Both the position numbers and the translations under genes were made by a program. Shown here one piece after another: positions 24,382 through 32,862 of a DNA stretch of 64,000 bases. Position 1 is the stretch's first letter; every line of letters starts with the position of its first letter. The notes beneath the pieces are model-generated. The model ran no database searches and was not told where the DNA came from. It was given only the letters and a program-made list of their open reading frames with translations. The DNA lies in contig NZ_CP017157.1 of NCBI RefSeq assembly GCF_001729485.1, positions 930,001-994,000 on the forward strand, in the 5' to 3' direction. The stretch comes from Streptomyces lydicus (lineage in GTDB: Bacteria; Actinomycetota; Actinomycetes; Streptomycetales; Streptomycetaceae).

Positions 24382-27300
24382 ATGTCCGTGCACAGCCAGC
24401 CGGCCGCCCAGGCCACCTCATACGAAGCCGCCACCCCCGAGTTCCCACGGCACGTCGTCACCGCCGTGATCGTCTCCCATGACGGGGCCCGCTGGCTGCC
24501 GGACGCGCTCGCCGGGCTGCTCGGCCAGGAGCGCCCGGTGCAGAACGTCATCGGTGCCGACACCGGCAGCGCGGACAACTCCGCCCAGCTCCTCGCCGAG
24601 GCGATCGGCGACCAGCGCGTGCTGCACCTCGCCCGCCGCTCCGGCTTCGGCACCGCCGTCGACGAGGCCGTCCGCACCGCCCCCGCGCTCACCCCCGACG
24701 ACCTGCCGTACCTGCGCCGCCCCAGCGGCTGGGACCCGGTCAGCCGCACCTGGCGCGACGAGGCGTACGACATGCCGGAGTTGCCGCACGGCGAACCGGT
24801 CCAGTGGCTGTGGCTGCTGCACGACGACTGCGCGCCCGAGCCGGACGCGCTCGCCGAGCTGCTGCGGGTCGCCGACGCCAGTCCCGCGACCGTCATCGTC
24901 GGCCCCAAGCTGCGCAGCTGGTACGACCGCCGGCAGCTGCTCGAAACCGGCGTCAGCATCGCCCGCAGCGGCCGCCGTTGGACCGGCCTGGACCGCCGCG
25001 AACAGGACCAGGGCCAGCACGACCAGGTGCGCCCGGTGCTGTCCGTCTCCACCGCAGGCATGCTCATCCGCCGTGACGTCTACGAGGAGTTGGGCGGCTT
25101 CGACCGCCGGCTGCCGCTGATGCGCGACGACGTCGACCTGTGCTGGCGCGCCCAGGCCGCCGGCCACCAGGTCCTGATCGCCCCGGACGCCGTCCTCCGG
25201 CACGCCGAGGCCGCCGCCCGTGAGCGCCGCCCGATCGACTGCGTCGGCCGCTCGGTGGCCAACCCGCACCGCGTCGACAAGGCCGGCGCCGTCTACACCC
25301 TGCTCACCAACACCCGCGGCCGGGTCCTGCCGTACGTCCTGCTGCGGCTGCTGCTCGGCACCTTCCTGCGGGTCATCGCCTACCTCGTCGGCAAGGTCCC
25401 CGGCCAGGCGCTGGACGAACTCGCCGGACTCTTCGGCACCCTGCTGCGGCCCGGCAAGATCCTCGCCGCCCGCAAACGCAGAGGCCGGCCGGCGGTGGAC
25501 CCCGGCGAACTGCGGGCGCTCTTCCCGCCGCCCGGCGCGACCGTACGGGCCACCGTCGAGCAGATCGCCGGCAACCTCGCCGGCCGGGCCGCCCCCGACG
25601 TGGCCTCGGCCGGCCGGCACGGCGCCGTGGAGTCCGGACCCGGCGGCGACGACGCCGACTTCCTGGAGATCGAGCAGTTCGCCCGGCTCAAGCGGATCGC
25701 CCGCAAGCCCGCACCGGTGCTCTTCCTCGTCCTGCTGCTGGTCTCGCTGGTCGCCTGCCGCGGACTGCTCGGCGCGGGCTCCCTCACCGGCGGCGCGCTG
25801 CTGCCCGCCCCCGGCAGCGTGTCCGACCTGTGGTCGGCGTACCTCGACAGCTGGCACGCGGTCGGCGTCGGCGACAGCGCCTCCGCGCCGCCCTACCTGG
25901 CGATCGTCGCCCTGGTGTCGAGCATCTTCCTCGGCTCGACCGGCTTCACCGTCACCCTGCTGCTGGTCTGTTCGGTCCCGCTCGCCGGCCTCACCGCCTA
26001 CTTCGCCTCCCGCCCGCTGGTCACCTCCCGGCTGCTGCGGGCCTGGGCGAGCATCGCCTACGCCTTCCTGCCCGCGGCCGCCGGCGCGCTGGCCGGCGGC
26101 CGGCTGGGCACCGCGGTGCTGGCGATCCTGCTGCCCCTGATGGCGCGCGCCGCGGTGGCCGCGAGCGGACTGCGGCTGCCCGCGGGCACCCGGCCCAGCT
26201 GGCGCGCCACCTGGGCGTACGCCCTGCTGATCACCTTCACCACGGCCTTCACCCCGGTCGTCTGGCCGATGGCGCTGCTGCTGGGCCTCGGGCTGCTGGT
26301 GCGCCGGCTCCTGGGCTCCGGGGCCGGGGGCGGCCGGGACCAGGTGCTGCCGTACCTGCTGCGCTTCCTGGCCGTGACGCTCGCCCCGCTCCTGGTGCTC
26401 GCGCCCTGGTCGCTGTCGCTGCTGACCCAGCCGTCCCGCTTCTTCCAGGAGGCCGGACTCGGCTACGGCGCCGGCTCCGCCTCCGTGCTCGACCTCGTCG
26501 GCCTCAGCCCCGGCGGCCCCAAGGCCGCCGGCGGGCTGCTGCTCTTCGGCATCGTGCTGGCCGCGGTCGCCGCGACCCTGCGCGACACCCGGCAGTTGGC
26601 GATCCGCGCCGCGTGGGCCGTCGCGCTCACCGGACTGCTCTTCGCGGCGCTCGGCAACGGCTCCGGCTGGACCGGCCCGGCGATGCTCGTCTACGGCCTG
26701 GCGCTGCTGTGCGCCGCGGCGATCGGCGCCGAGGGCATCCGCACCCGCATGGCCAGCCTCGGCTTCGGCTGGAAGCAGCCGGTCGCCGTGCTGATCGCGC
26801 TGGCGTCCCTGCTCGCCCCGCTCTACGCCGCCGTCAGCTGGATGATCACCGGCGCCGACGGCCCGCTGGAGCGCCGCAACCCCGAGCAGGTCCCGGCCTT
26901 CGTCGCCGAGGAGTCCGGCACCGCCGACCGGGCCCGCACCCTCGTCCTCGACGGCCGGCCCGGCCACGTCGACTACTCCCTCGTCCGCGGCTCCGGCGCC
27001 CGCCTCGGCGACGCCGACCTGGCCGCCGAGGCGGGCGAGGACCGGCGGCTGAGCGGCATCGTCGCCCACCTCGTCGCCGGCTCCGGCGCCGACCAGACCA
27101 ACCAGCTCGGCGGCTACGCGGTCCGCTACGTCCTGGTCAGGAACGGCGCGCCGCGCGAGATGGGCCGCGTCCTGGACGCGACCCCCGGCCTGACCCGGCT
27201 CAGCCAGGAGGACGGCAGCGCCCTGTGGCGGGTCGACCGCCGCGTCTCGCGGGTCTCGATCACCGCCCCGCAGGCGCAGGACGGCACCACCGCCGGGGAC

Positions 27301-28155
27301 GCCGCCGCGCCCGTCGCCGTACCGTCCGGCCCCGTCGAGGCGCACACCAAGGTGCCCGCCGGTCCCGCCGGCCGGGTGCTGCGGCTCGCGGACGCCGCCG
27401 ACGAGGGCTGGCAGGCCACCCTCGACGGCACCCCGCTCAAGCCGGTCACGGTCGACGGCTGGGCGCAGGGCTTCACGCTGCCCTCCAACGGCGGCACCCT
27501 CGACCTCACCCACGAGAACCCGCTCGGCCACACCCTCTGGCTGTGGGGCCAGGGTCTGCTCGCCGTCGTCCTGGTGGTGCTCGCGCTGCCGGGCCGCCGC
27601 CGGGAGATCGACGACGACCTGCCCGAGGACACCGCCGCCGACCGGGCCGCCGCGGCCTCCGGCGACGGCCGCCGGGCCCGCCGGCTGCGCGCCCAGGCCG
27701 AGGCCGCGGGCACCCCCGAGGCGGCGGGCGCCGGCATCCCGGCGGCGCGCGACGGCGAGCTGCCCGACGCCCCGGACACCGACCCGGCGGCGCAGCCGGC
27801 GCCCGCCCCGGACCCCGCCGTGCCGGGCGACCCGTACGCCGCAGTGCCCCAGCAGCCGACCTACGAGGACTGGCAGGCCGCGCAGCAGGCGCAGCCCTAC
27901 GCCCCCGCCGACCCCTACCAGGCCGGCCAGTACGGGCAGCAGTACCCGCAGACGGACCCCTACGGGGCGCCCGCCGACCCGTACGCCGCCGACCCCTACC
28001 AGGCGGGCGCCTACGACCCGTACGGCTACGGCGGTCAGCAGTACGCGGACCCGGCCCAGCAGCCCCAGCAGCAGCCTTACGACGACGGCGCCCCGTATCC
28101 CGGGTACCCCGGCTCCTACCCCGAGCCGCGCCGTGACGGGAGCGACCAGCAGTGA
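24382..28155 (+). CDS. Giant multi-domain membrane glycosyltransferase (GT2)
   Basis: 1257 residues. A cytoplasmic GT2 domain (about 22-300) has TAVIVSHDGARWLPDAL, LLHDDCAPEPDAL as the D-x-D-like site, and GGFDRRLPLMRDDVDLCWRA as the acceptor/base motif. About a dozen hydrophobic segments follow between residues 450 and 830, then a soluble region (about 840-1045), one more helix (LWGQGLLAVVLVVLALPG), and a 180-residue tail rich in Pro, Gln, Tyr and Asp with DPYQAG- and DPYGAP-like repeats. The topology suggests a polymer-exporting or lipid-linked sugar transferase of the envelope; substrate unknown. The stop overlaps the next gene as GTGA, so the two are coupled. Confidence 0.85.
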   Translation: MSVHSQPAAQATSYEAATPEFPRHVVTAVIVSHDGARWLPDALAGLLGQERPVQNVIGADTGSADNSAQLLAEAIGDQRVLHLARRSGFGTAVDEAVRTAPALTPDDLPYLRRPSGWDPVSRTWRDEAYDMPELPHGEPVQWLWLLHDDCAPEPDALAELLRVADASPATVIVGPKLRSWYDRRQLLETGVSIARSGRRWTGLDRREQDQGQHDQVRPVLSVSTAGMLIRRDVYEELGGFDRRLPLMRDDVDLCWRAQAAGHQVLIAPDAVLRHAEAAARERRPIDCVGRSVANPHRVDKAGAVYTLLTNTRGRVLPYVLLRLLLGTFLRVIAYLVGKVPGQALDELAGLFGTLLRPGKILAARKRRGRPAVDPGELRALFPPPGATVRATVEQIAGNLAGRAAPDVASAGRHGAVESGPGGDDADFLEIEQFARLKRIARKPAPVLFLVLLLVSLVACRGLLGAGSLTGGALLPAPGSVSDLWSAYLDSWHAVGVGDSASAPPYLAIVALVSSIFLGSTGFTVTLLLVCSVPLAGLTAYFASRPLVTSRLLRAWASIAYAFLPAAAGALAGGRLGTAVLAILLPLMARAAVAASGLRLPAGTRPSWRATWAYALLITFTTAFTPVVWPMALLLGLGLLVRRLLGSGAGGGRDQVLPYLLRFLAVTLAPLLVLAPWSLSLLTQPSRFFQEAGLGYGAGSASVLDLVGLSPGGPKAAGGLLLFGIVLAAVAATLRDTRQLAIRAAWAVALTGLLFAALGNGSGWTGPAMLVYGLALLCAAAIGAEGIRTRMASLGFGWKQPVAVLIALASLLAPLYAAVSWMITGADGPLERRNPEQVPAFVAEESGTADRARTLVLDGRPGHVDYSLVRGSGARLGDADLAAEAGEDRRLSGIVAHLVAGSGADQTNQLGGYAVRYVLVRNGAPREMGRVLDATPGLTRLSQEDGSALWRVDRRVSRVSITAPQAQDGTTAGDAAAPVAVPSGPVEAHTKVPAGPAGRVLRLADAADEGWQATLDGTPLKPVTVDGWAQGFTLPSNGGTLDLTHENPLGHTLWLWGQGLLAVVLVVLALPGRRREIDDDLPEDTAADRAAAASGDGRRARRLRAQAEAAGTPEAAGAGIPAARDGELPDAPDTDPAAQPAPAPDPAVPGDPYAAVPQQPTYEDWQAAQQAQPYAPADPYQAGQYGQQYPQTDPYGAPADPYAADPYQAGAYDPYGYGGQQYADPAQQPQQQPYDDGAPYPGYPGSYPEPRRDGSDQQ

Positions 28156-29744
28156 AGCGCACCATGATGTCCCTGATCGGCGTGGCCGTCGCGCTGGCCG
28201 CGGTCTCCGGCGTCGCCGCGGTCGCGGCCCCGGACGGCGGCACCGCGGAGCCGGCCGGCACCGGTACCCGGCTGCCCGTCCAGCGCTCCGCGCTGCTCTG
28301 CCCGGCCCCGACCTCCTCCGAGGTCGGCGAGACGACCTACACCGCGTTCGCGCCCAAGGGCGCCGCGGCCGGCGCCGACACCAGGAAGGGCACCGCCCAG
28401 CTGCTGCCCGCCGGGACCGTCAAGGACGCCGGCGGCGACCAGGGCAAGGGAAAGAACGGCAAGGGGAACAAGGGCGGCAAGGGCGGCAGCGGCGGCGCGG
28501 ACCCCGCCGGCAGCCAGGTCCTGCCGCCCCCCGACACCAAGCCCGTCGTCCCGCTGCGGCAGGCGGGCACGCCGGTCACCGCCACCACCGACAGCGCCGA
28601 CGCGCCCGCGCTGGTGGGCTCCGCGGACGGCACCCTCGCCCCCGGCTGGACCGTGCAGCAGACCACCGCCGTCGCGGCCGGCTCCGGACGCGGGCTCCTC
28701 GGCCTGGGCTGCACCGCGCCGGACACCACCTTCTGGTTCCCCGGCGTCAGCACCGCCACCGACCGGCAGGACTACGTCCACCTCACCAACCCCGACCCGG
28801 TCCCGGCCGTCGTCGACCTCGAACTGCACGGCAAGGACGGCTCGTTGGCCGGCTCCGCGGGCGAGGACATCACCGTCCCGCCGCACACCACCGTCCCCGT
28901 GCTGCTCTCCACCCTGACCACCACCCCCACCACCAACGCCTCGCTGCACGTCCTCGCCCGCGAGGGCCGGGTCGGCGCCGCCGTCCAGGCGACCGACAGC
29001 AAGCTCGGCAGCGACTGGCTGCCGGCCGCCGCCGACCCGTCGCCGAGCGTGGTGCTGCCCGGCATCCCGAAGGACGCCACCTCGGTCCGGCTGGTGGCGC
29101 TCGCGCCCGGGCAGGCCGACGCCGACCTGAAGGTGCAGCTGGCCACCCCGACCGGACTGATCACCCCCGCCGGCCTGGAGACCCTGCACCTCAAGAGCGG
29201 GATGACCACGGCGGTGGACCTGAAGGACGTCACCAAGGGCGAGGCCGGCTCGCTGGTGCTCACCCCGTCCGGCGGCGACTCCAAGGCCCCGGTCGCGGCC
29301 GCGCTGCGGGTGACCCGCGGCAAGGGCGACAAGCAGGAGATGGCCTTCATCCCCGCGACCCGCGCGGTCGAGAAGCGCGCCACCGCCGCCGACAACGGCG
29401 CCAAGGGCAGCACCCTGTCGCTGGTCGCCCCCGAGAAGGGCAAGGACGCCAAGGTGAAGGTCACCGCGTCGGCCGGCAGCGGCGGCGGCACGCCGGTCAC
29501 CAAGACGTACACGGTCAAGGGCGGCACCGCCCTCGATGTCGCCCCGCCCCGCCCGCAGGGCCTCAAGGGCAGCTACGCGCTGACCGTGGAGCCCGAGCCC
29601 GGCAGCGGCCCCGTCTACGCGGCGCGGATGCTGGAGCGCCCCCAGGGCGGGGTGCCCGCCTTCACCGTGCAGACGCTGCCCGACGACCGGGGCTCGGTCG
29701 TCGTACCCACCGCCGGTCAGAAGCTGTCCGTCCTCACCGACTGA
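28152..29744 (+). CDS. DUF5719 family exported protein
   Basis: 530 residues from a GTG overlapping the glycosyltransferase stop. The N-terminus (KRTMMSLIGVAVALAAVSGVAAVAA) is a signal peptide or anchor. A Gly/Lys-rich stretch (KGKNGKGNKGGKGGSGG, about residues 97-115) separates a short N-terminal part from two beta-rich halves. Blocks include TTFWFPGVSTATDRQDYVHL and VPPHTTVPVLLSTLTTTPTT. The family is restricted to actinobacteria and has no known function. Its tight coupling to the membrane glycosyltransferase suggests it is the extracytoplasmic partner. Confidence 0.8.
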   Translation: MKRTMMSLIGVAVALAAVSGVAAVAAPDGGTAEPAGTGTRLPVQRSALLCPAPTSSEVGETTYTAFAPKGAAAGADTRKGTAQLLPAGTVKDAGGDQGKGKNGKGNKGGKGGSGGADPAGSQVLPPPDTKPVVPLRQAGTPVTATTDSADAPALVGSADGTLAPGWTVQQTTAVAAGSGRGLLGLGCTAPDTTFWFPGVSTATDRQDYVHLTNPDPVPAVVDLELHGKDGSLAGSAGEDITVPPHTTVPVLLSTLTTTPTTNASLHVLAREGRVGAAVQATDSKLGSDWLPAAADPSPSVVLPGIPKDATSVRLVALAPGQADADLKVQLATPTGLITPAGLETLHLKSGMTTAVDLKDVTKGEAGSLVLTPSGGDSKAPVAAALRVTRGKGDKQEMAFIPATRAVEKRATAADNGAKGSTLSLVAPEKGKDAKVKVTASAGSGGGTPVTKTYTVKGGTALDVAPPRPQGLKGSYALTVEPEPGSGPVYAARMLERPQGGVPAFTVQTLPDDRGSVVVPTAGQKLSVLTD

Positions 29745-29760
29745 CCGTCCGCCGGACCCG

Positions 29761-29793
29761 CGCCGGGCCCGTCCCGACCGGGCGGGCCCGGCG
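29761..29793. terminator. Bidirectional hairpin terminator
   Basis: An 11-bp perfect stem (29761-29771 with 29783-29793) encloses an inner CCC/GGG stem. It lies between the convergent stops at 29744 and 29796 and probably ends both transcripts. Confidence 0.7.
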
Positions 29794-29795
29794 GC

Positions 29796-30254
29796 TCACT
29801 CCTGGCCGTAGCGCGGGTCGACCGACTCCGGGGCCAGCCCGAGCAGCTCGGCGACCTGCTCGACGACGACCTCGTGGACCAGCAGCGCGCGCTCGTCGCG
29901 GCTCTTCGTACGGATCTCCACGGGGCGGCGGTAGATCACGATCCGGTCGCGATGTCCGCCCGCCGCCGGCAGCACCCGCCCCAGCGGGACGGTCTCCTCG
30001 TCGGCGACCGCCTCCGGCTCGCCGTCGGGACCGAAACCGGGCACCTCCAGCACCAGGAAGTCGACCTGGGAGAGCTGCGGCCAGCGTCGCTCCAGGCGGT
30101 CCCGCGAGTCGTACACGAGATCCACGAAGGCGTCGGCGCGGGTCACCGACAGCGGCACCTGCGGTGGCGCGATCGGGCCGCGCATGCCGCGGCCGTGCCG
30201 GTCGCGGCGGCGGAGCCGCGGCTCCGCGGGTCGGGGAGGTACGGGGCTGTCCAT
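29796..30254 (-). CDS. Metallopeptidase-like (zincin) family protein with degenerate active site
   Basis: 152 residues from the ATG at 30254; the codons at 30257 (GTG) and 30260 (ATG) are alternative starts. TACGCT at 30263-30268 (minus strand) gives a leaderless promoter for this cluster of starts. The body (DAFVDLVYDSRDRLERRWP, VDFLVLEVP, IVIYRRPVE) matches the small actinobacterial zincin-like family. The segment that normally holds HExxH reads LVHEVVVEQVAELLG, with H-E present but the second His position filled by Glu or Gln, so proteolytic activity is doubtful. It is divergent from the DUF3499 gene. Confidence 0.75.
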   Translation of the reverse strand: MDSPVPPRPAEPRLRRRDRHGRGMRGPIAPPQVPLSVTRADAFVDLVYDSRDRLERRWPQLSQVDFLVLEVPGFGPDGEPEAVADEETVPLGRVLPAAGGHRDRIVIYRRPVEIRTKSRDERALLVHEVVVEQVAELLGLAPESVDPRYGQE

Positions 30255-30558
30255 CACCATCGAGCGTAGCCGTCGGGGCCCGCCGGGCACGGCAGAGCGC
30301 GGCAAGACGCACCATGTCACCGGCCGACCGAACGAGTCCGGACCGAAGCCGTTTCGGGTACGCCGACGATCGGGAATCACGTCCGGAATGACCGGAAGTG
30401 CCGCATCCTGTGACGGGTTTCCCTGCCGTACGCCGTCCGCCCCGGCGTGTCCCGGCCAGGTCCCCCCGAGCGGGTGCAGGTCAGACGCATCGGACGAAGT
30501 GGGACGACACGGTTGGGTGAGCCGGGGGAGAGTCGTCGCGGCCCGCTCAAGAGTGCGG

Positions 30559-30572
30559 TACCGTCCAACGTC
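30559..30572 (+). promoter_or_regulatory. Probable leaderless -10 of the DUF3499 gene
   Basis: TACCGT (30559-30564) lies 8 nt before the GTG at 30573, with no ribosome site between. The divergent metallopeptidase-like gene uses the same architecture. Confidence 0.45.
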
Positions 30573-30956
30573 GTGAGCCCTGTACGTCGCTGTTCGCGCA
30601 CTGCGTGCGGCCGCCCCGCCGTCGCAACGCTGACGTACGTCTATGCGGACTCGACCGCCGTGCTCGGACCGCTCGCCACCTACGCCGAACCGCACTGCTA
30701 CGACCTGTGCGCCGAGCACTCCGAGCGGCTGACCGCCCCGCGCGGCTGGGAAGTCGTCCGCCTCGCCATCGACCCCGGCCCGGCCCGCCCCAGCGGCGAC
30801 GACCTCGAAGCCCTGGCCAACGCCGTCCGCGAGGCCGCCCGCCCGCAGGAGCGCGCCGCCGGCGACGGTTCGCCGCCCCACGGCGACCGCGACCCGCACC
30901 CCATGGAGGTCGCCCGCCGCGGCCACCTACGGGTCCTGCGGTCACCCGACTCCTGA
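30573..30956 (+). CDS. DUF3499 family protein
   Basis: 127 residues from a GTG at 30573 (VSPVRRCSRTACGRPAVATL). Two cysteine pairs, CSRTAC and CYDLC, are spaced like a small zinc ribbon, and the core TYVYADSTAVLGPLATYAEP is the hallmark of DUF3499. The family is conserved next to phosphomannomutase in actinobacteria, including mycobacteria, and its role is unknown. The last 45 residues are a poorly conserved Pro/Arg/His-rich tail. The start was chosen over upstream ATGs because the conserved region begins directly at this GTG. Confidence 0.85.
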   Translation: MSPVRRCSRTACGRPAVATLTYVYADSTAVLGPLATYAEPHCYDLCAEHSERLTAPRGWEVVRLAIDPGPARPSGDDLEALANAVREAARPQERAAGDGSPPHGDRDPHPMEVARRGHLRVLRSPDS

Positions 30957-31070
30957 CCGCCCGCCCGGCGAACGCACCGGCACGCAGCGAAAGCTGAGGA
31001 CGTGACAGGTGCGCGGCGCGGCGAACGGTAAGTTGGGGAGGTCCGAACACACCCCCAGGAGGACTGGCTC

Positions 31071-32429
31071 GTGACCGACCTGTCGCAGATCGTGAAGGCG
31101 TACGACGTACGCGGTGTCGTGCCCGACCAGTGGGACGAATCGCTCGCGGAGCTGTTCGGCGCCGCCTTCGTCGAGGTCACCGGCGCGGACGCCATCGTGA
31201 CCGGGCACGACATGCGGCCCTCCTCGCCCGGCCTGTCCGGCGCCTTCGCCCGCGGCGCGGCCGCCCGCGGCGCGGACGTCACCGAGATCGGCCTGTGCTC
31301 CACCGACGAGCTGTACTACGCCAGCGGCGCGCTCGGCATGCCCGGCGCGATGTTCACCGCCTCGCACAACCCCGCCCAGTACAACGGCATCAAGATGTGC
31401 CGGGCCGGCGCCTCCCCGGTCGGCCAGGACTCCGGCCTCGCCGACATCCGCGCCCTCGTCGAGCGCTGGTCCGACGAGGGCGCCCCCGAGCCCGCCGAGA
31501 AGCCGGGCACCGTCACCCGGCGCGACGTCCTCGGCGACTACGCCGCCTACCTGCGCAGCCTCGTCGACCTCGGCGCCATCCGCCCGCTGAAGGTCGCCGT
31601 GGACGCGGGCAACGGCATGGGCGGCCACACCGTACCGACCGTCTTCGAGGGCCTGCCCCTCGAACTCGACGCCCTGTACTTCGAGTTGGACGGCTCGTTC
31701 CCCAACCACGAGGCCAACCCGCTCGACCCCGCGAACCTCGTCGACCTCCAGGCCCGGGTCCGCGAGATCGGCGCCGACATCGGCCTCGCCTTCGACGGCG
31801 ACGCCGACCGCTGCTTCGTCATTGATGAGAACGGCGACCCGGTCTCCCCGTCCGCGATCACCGCCCTGGTCGCCGCCCGGGAACTGGACAAGCACCCCGG
31901 CGGAACGATCATTCACAACTGCATCACCTCCTGGTCCGTCCCCGAGGTCGTCCGCGAACAGGGCGGCACACCCGTCCGCACCCGCGTCGGCCACTCCTTC
32001 ATCAAGGCCGAGATGGCCCGGACCGGCGCGATCTTCGGCGGCGAGCACTCCGCGCACTACTACTTCCGCGACTTCTGGAACGCCGACACCGGCATGCTCG
32101 CCGCGCTGCACGTCCTGGCCGCCCTCGGCACCCAGGACCGCCCGCTGTCCCAGCTGGTCGCCGCGTACGACCGCTACGCCGCCTCCGGCGAGATCAACAG
32201 CACCGTCGACGACCAGGCCGGCCGCCTCACCGCCGTCCGGACCGGCTACGAGGGCCGCCCCGGCGTCACCCTCGACGAGCTGGACGGCCTGACCATCAGC
32301 GCCGACGACTGGTGGTTCAACGTCCGCCCCTCGAACACCGAGCCGCTGCTCCGCCTGAACGTCGAGGCCCGCGACCGCGAGACCGTCGAACGGGTCCGCG
32401 ACGAGGTCCTGGCGATCATCCGCGGCTGA
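31071..32429 (+). CDS. manB: Phosphomannomutase / phosphoglucomutase
   Basis: 452 residues from a GTG with CAGGAGGA upstream. It converts mannose-6-phosphate to mannose-1-phosphate. FTASHNPAQYNGIK carries the catalytic serine, AFDGDADRCFVID the Mg-binding DxDxD loop, and GGEHSAHYYFRDFWNADTG the sugar-binding loop. NVRPSNTEPLLRLNVEA is the C-terminal phosphate site. Start DLSQIVKAYDVRGVVPDQW is typical of the actinobacterial ManB. It opens a rightward run with the Trm112-like, SIS and manA genes. Confidence 0.95.
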   Translation: MTDLSQIVKAYDVRGVVPDQWDESLAELFGAAFVEVTGADAIVTGHDMRPSSPGLSGAFARGAAARGADVTEIGLCSTDELYYASGALGMPGAMFTASHNPAQYNGIKMCRAGASPVGQDSGLADIRALVERWSDEGAPEPAEKPGTVTRRDVLGDYAAYLRSLVDLGAIRPLKVAVDAGNGMGGHTVPTVFEGLPLELDALYFELDGSFPNHEANPLDPANLVDLQARVREIGADIGLAFDGDADRCFVIDENGDPVSPSAITALVAARELDKHPGGTIIHNCITSWSVPEVVREQGGTPVRTRVGHSFIKAEMARTGAIFGGEHSAHYYFRDFWNADTGMLAALHVLAALGTQDRPLSQLVAAYDRYAASGEINSTVDDQAGRLTAVRTGYEGRPGVTLDELDGLTISADDWWFNVRPSNTEPLLRLNVEARDRETVERVRDEVLAIIRG

Positions 32430-32570
32430 CCACGCCGCCGCCCGCCACCGGCCGGCCCGGTGGCGGGCACCCCGGCCACGCCGGCGCCCCGCCTCCCCGC
32501 CGGGCAGGCCGCCGTACGCCCACCGGCGGTACGCTGGCCACGCCGCAACCACCCCGAAGGAGCCCCGTCC

Positions 32571-32786
32571 ATGCCGGTCGAAGCCAGCCTGATCCAGATC
32601 CTCGCCTGCCCGGCGTGCCACGCCCCGCTGGAGGACCGGACCGACGCGGACCCCGCGCAACTCCTCTGCACCTCCGGCGACTGCGGCCTCGCCTACCCCG
32701 TCCGTGACGGCATCCCCGTGCTCCTGGTCGACGAAGCACTCCCCCGTGACCCCAAGAGCACGGGCGGTGCCGCCAGCCCCGCCTGA
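32571..32786 (+). CDS. Trm112-like small zinc protein
   Basis: 71 residues. The ATG at 32571 follows AAGGAG by 10 nt, and longer readings upstream are not conserved-looking. ILACPACHAPLE and CTSGDCGLAYPVRDGIPVLL form the four-cysteine Trm112/UPF0434 fold. In other organisms Trm112 activates methyltransferases, whereas bacterial homologues are of unknown role. It lies in the mannose gene run, between phosphomannomutase and the SIS protein. Confidence 0.9.
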   Translation: MPVEASLIQILACPACHAPLEDRTDADPAQLLCTSGDCGLAYPVRDGIPVLLVDEALPRDPKSTGGAASPA

Positions 32787-32862
32787 CCCGGGCCATGCCG
32801 GGCCCGCCCCGGCACCGCCCGGCGTACCCCGCCCGTACCGGCGATCGGAGGCCGCGCCCACC

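Noticed and set aside
24418..27531. A 1037-codon open frame on the minus strand opposite the giant glycosyltransferase, and similar long frames opposite the LCP, MoxR-operon and ahcY genes
   Set aside because: High GC keeps alternative frames open. These translations are low-complexity (Gly/Arg/Ala/Asp-rich) with no domain, and the opposite strand has clear family motifs.
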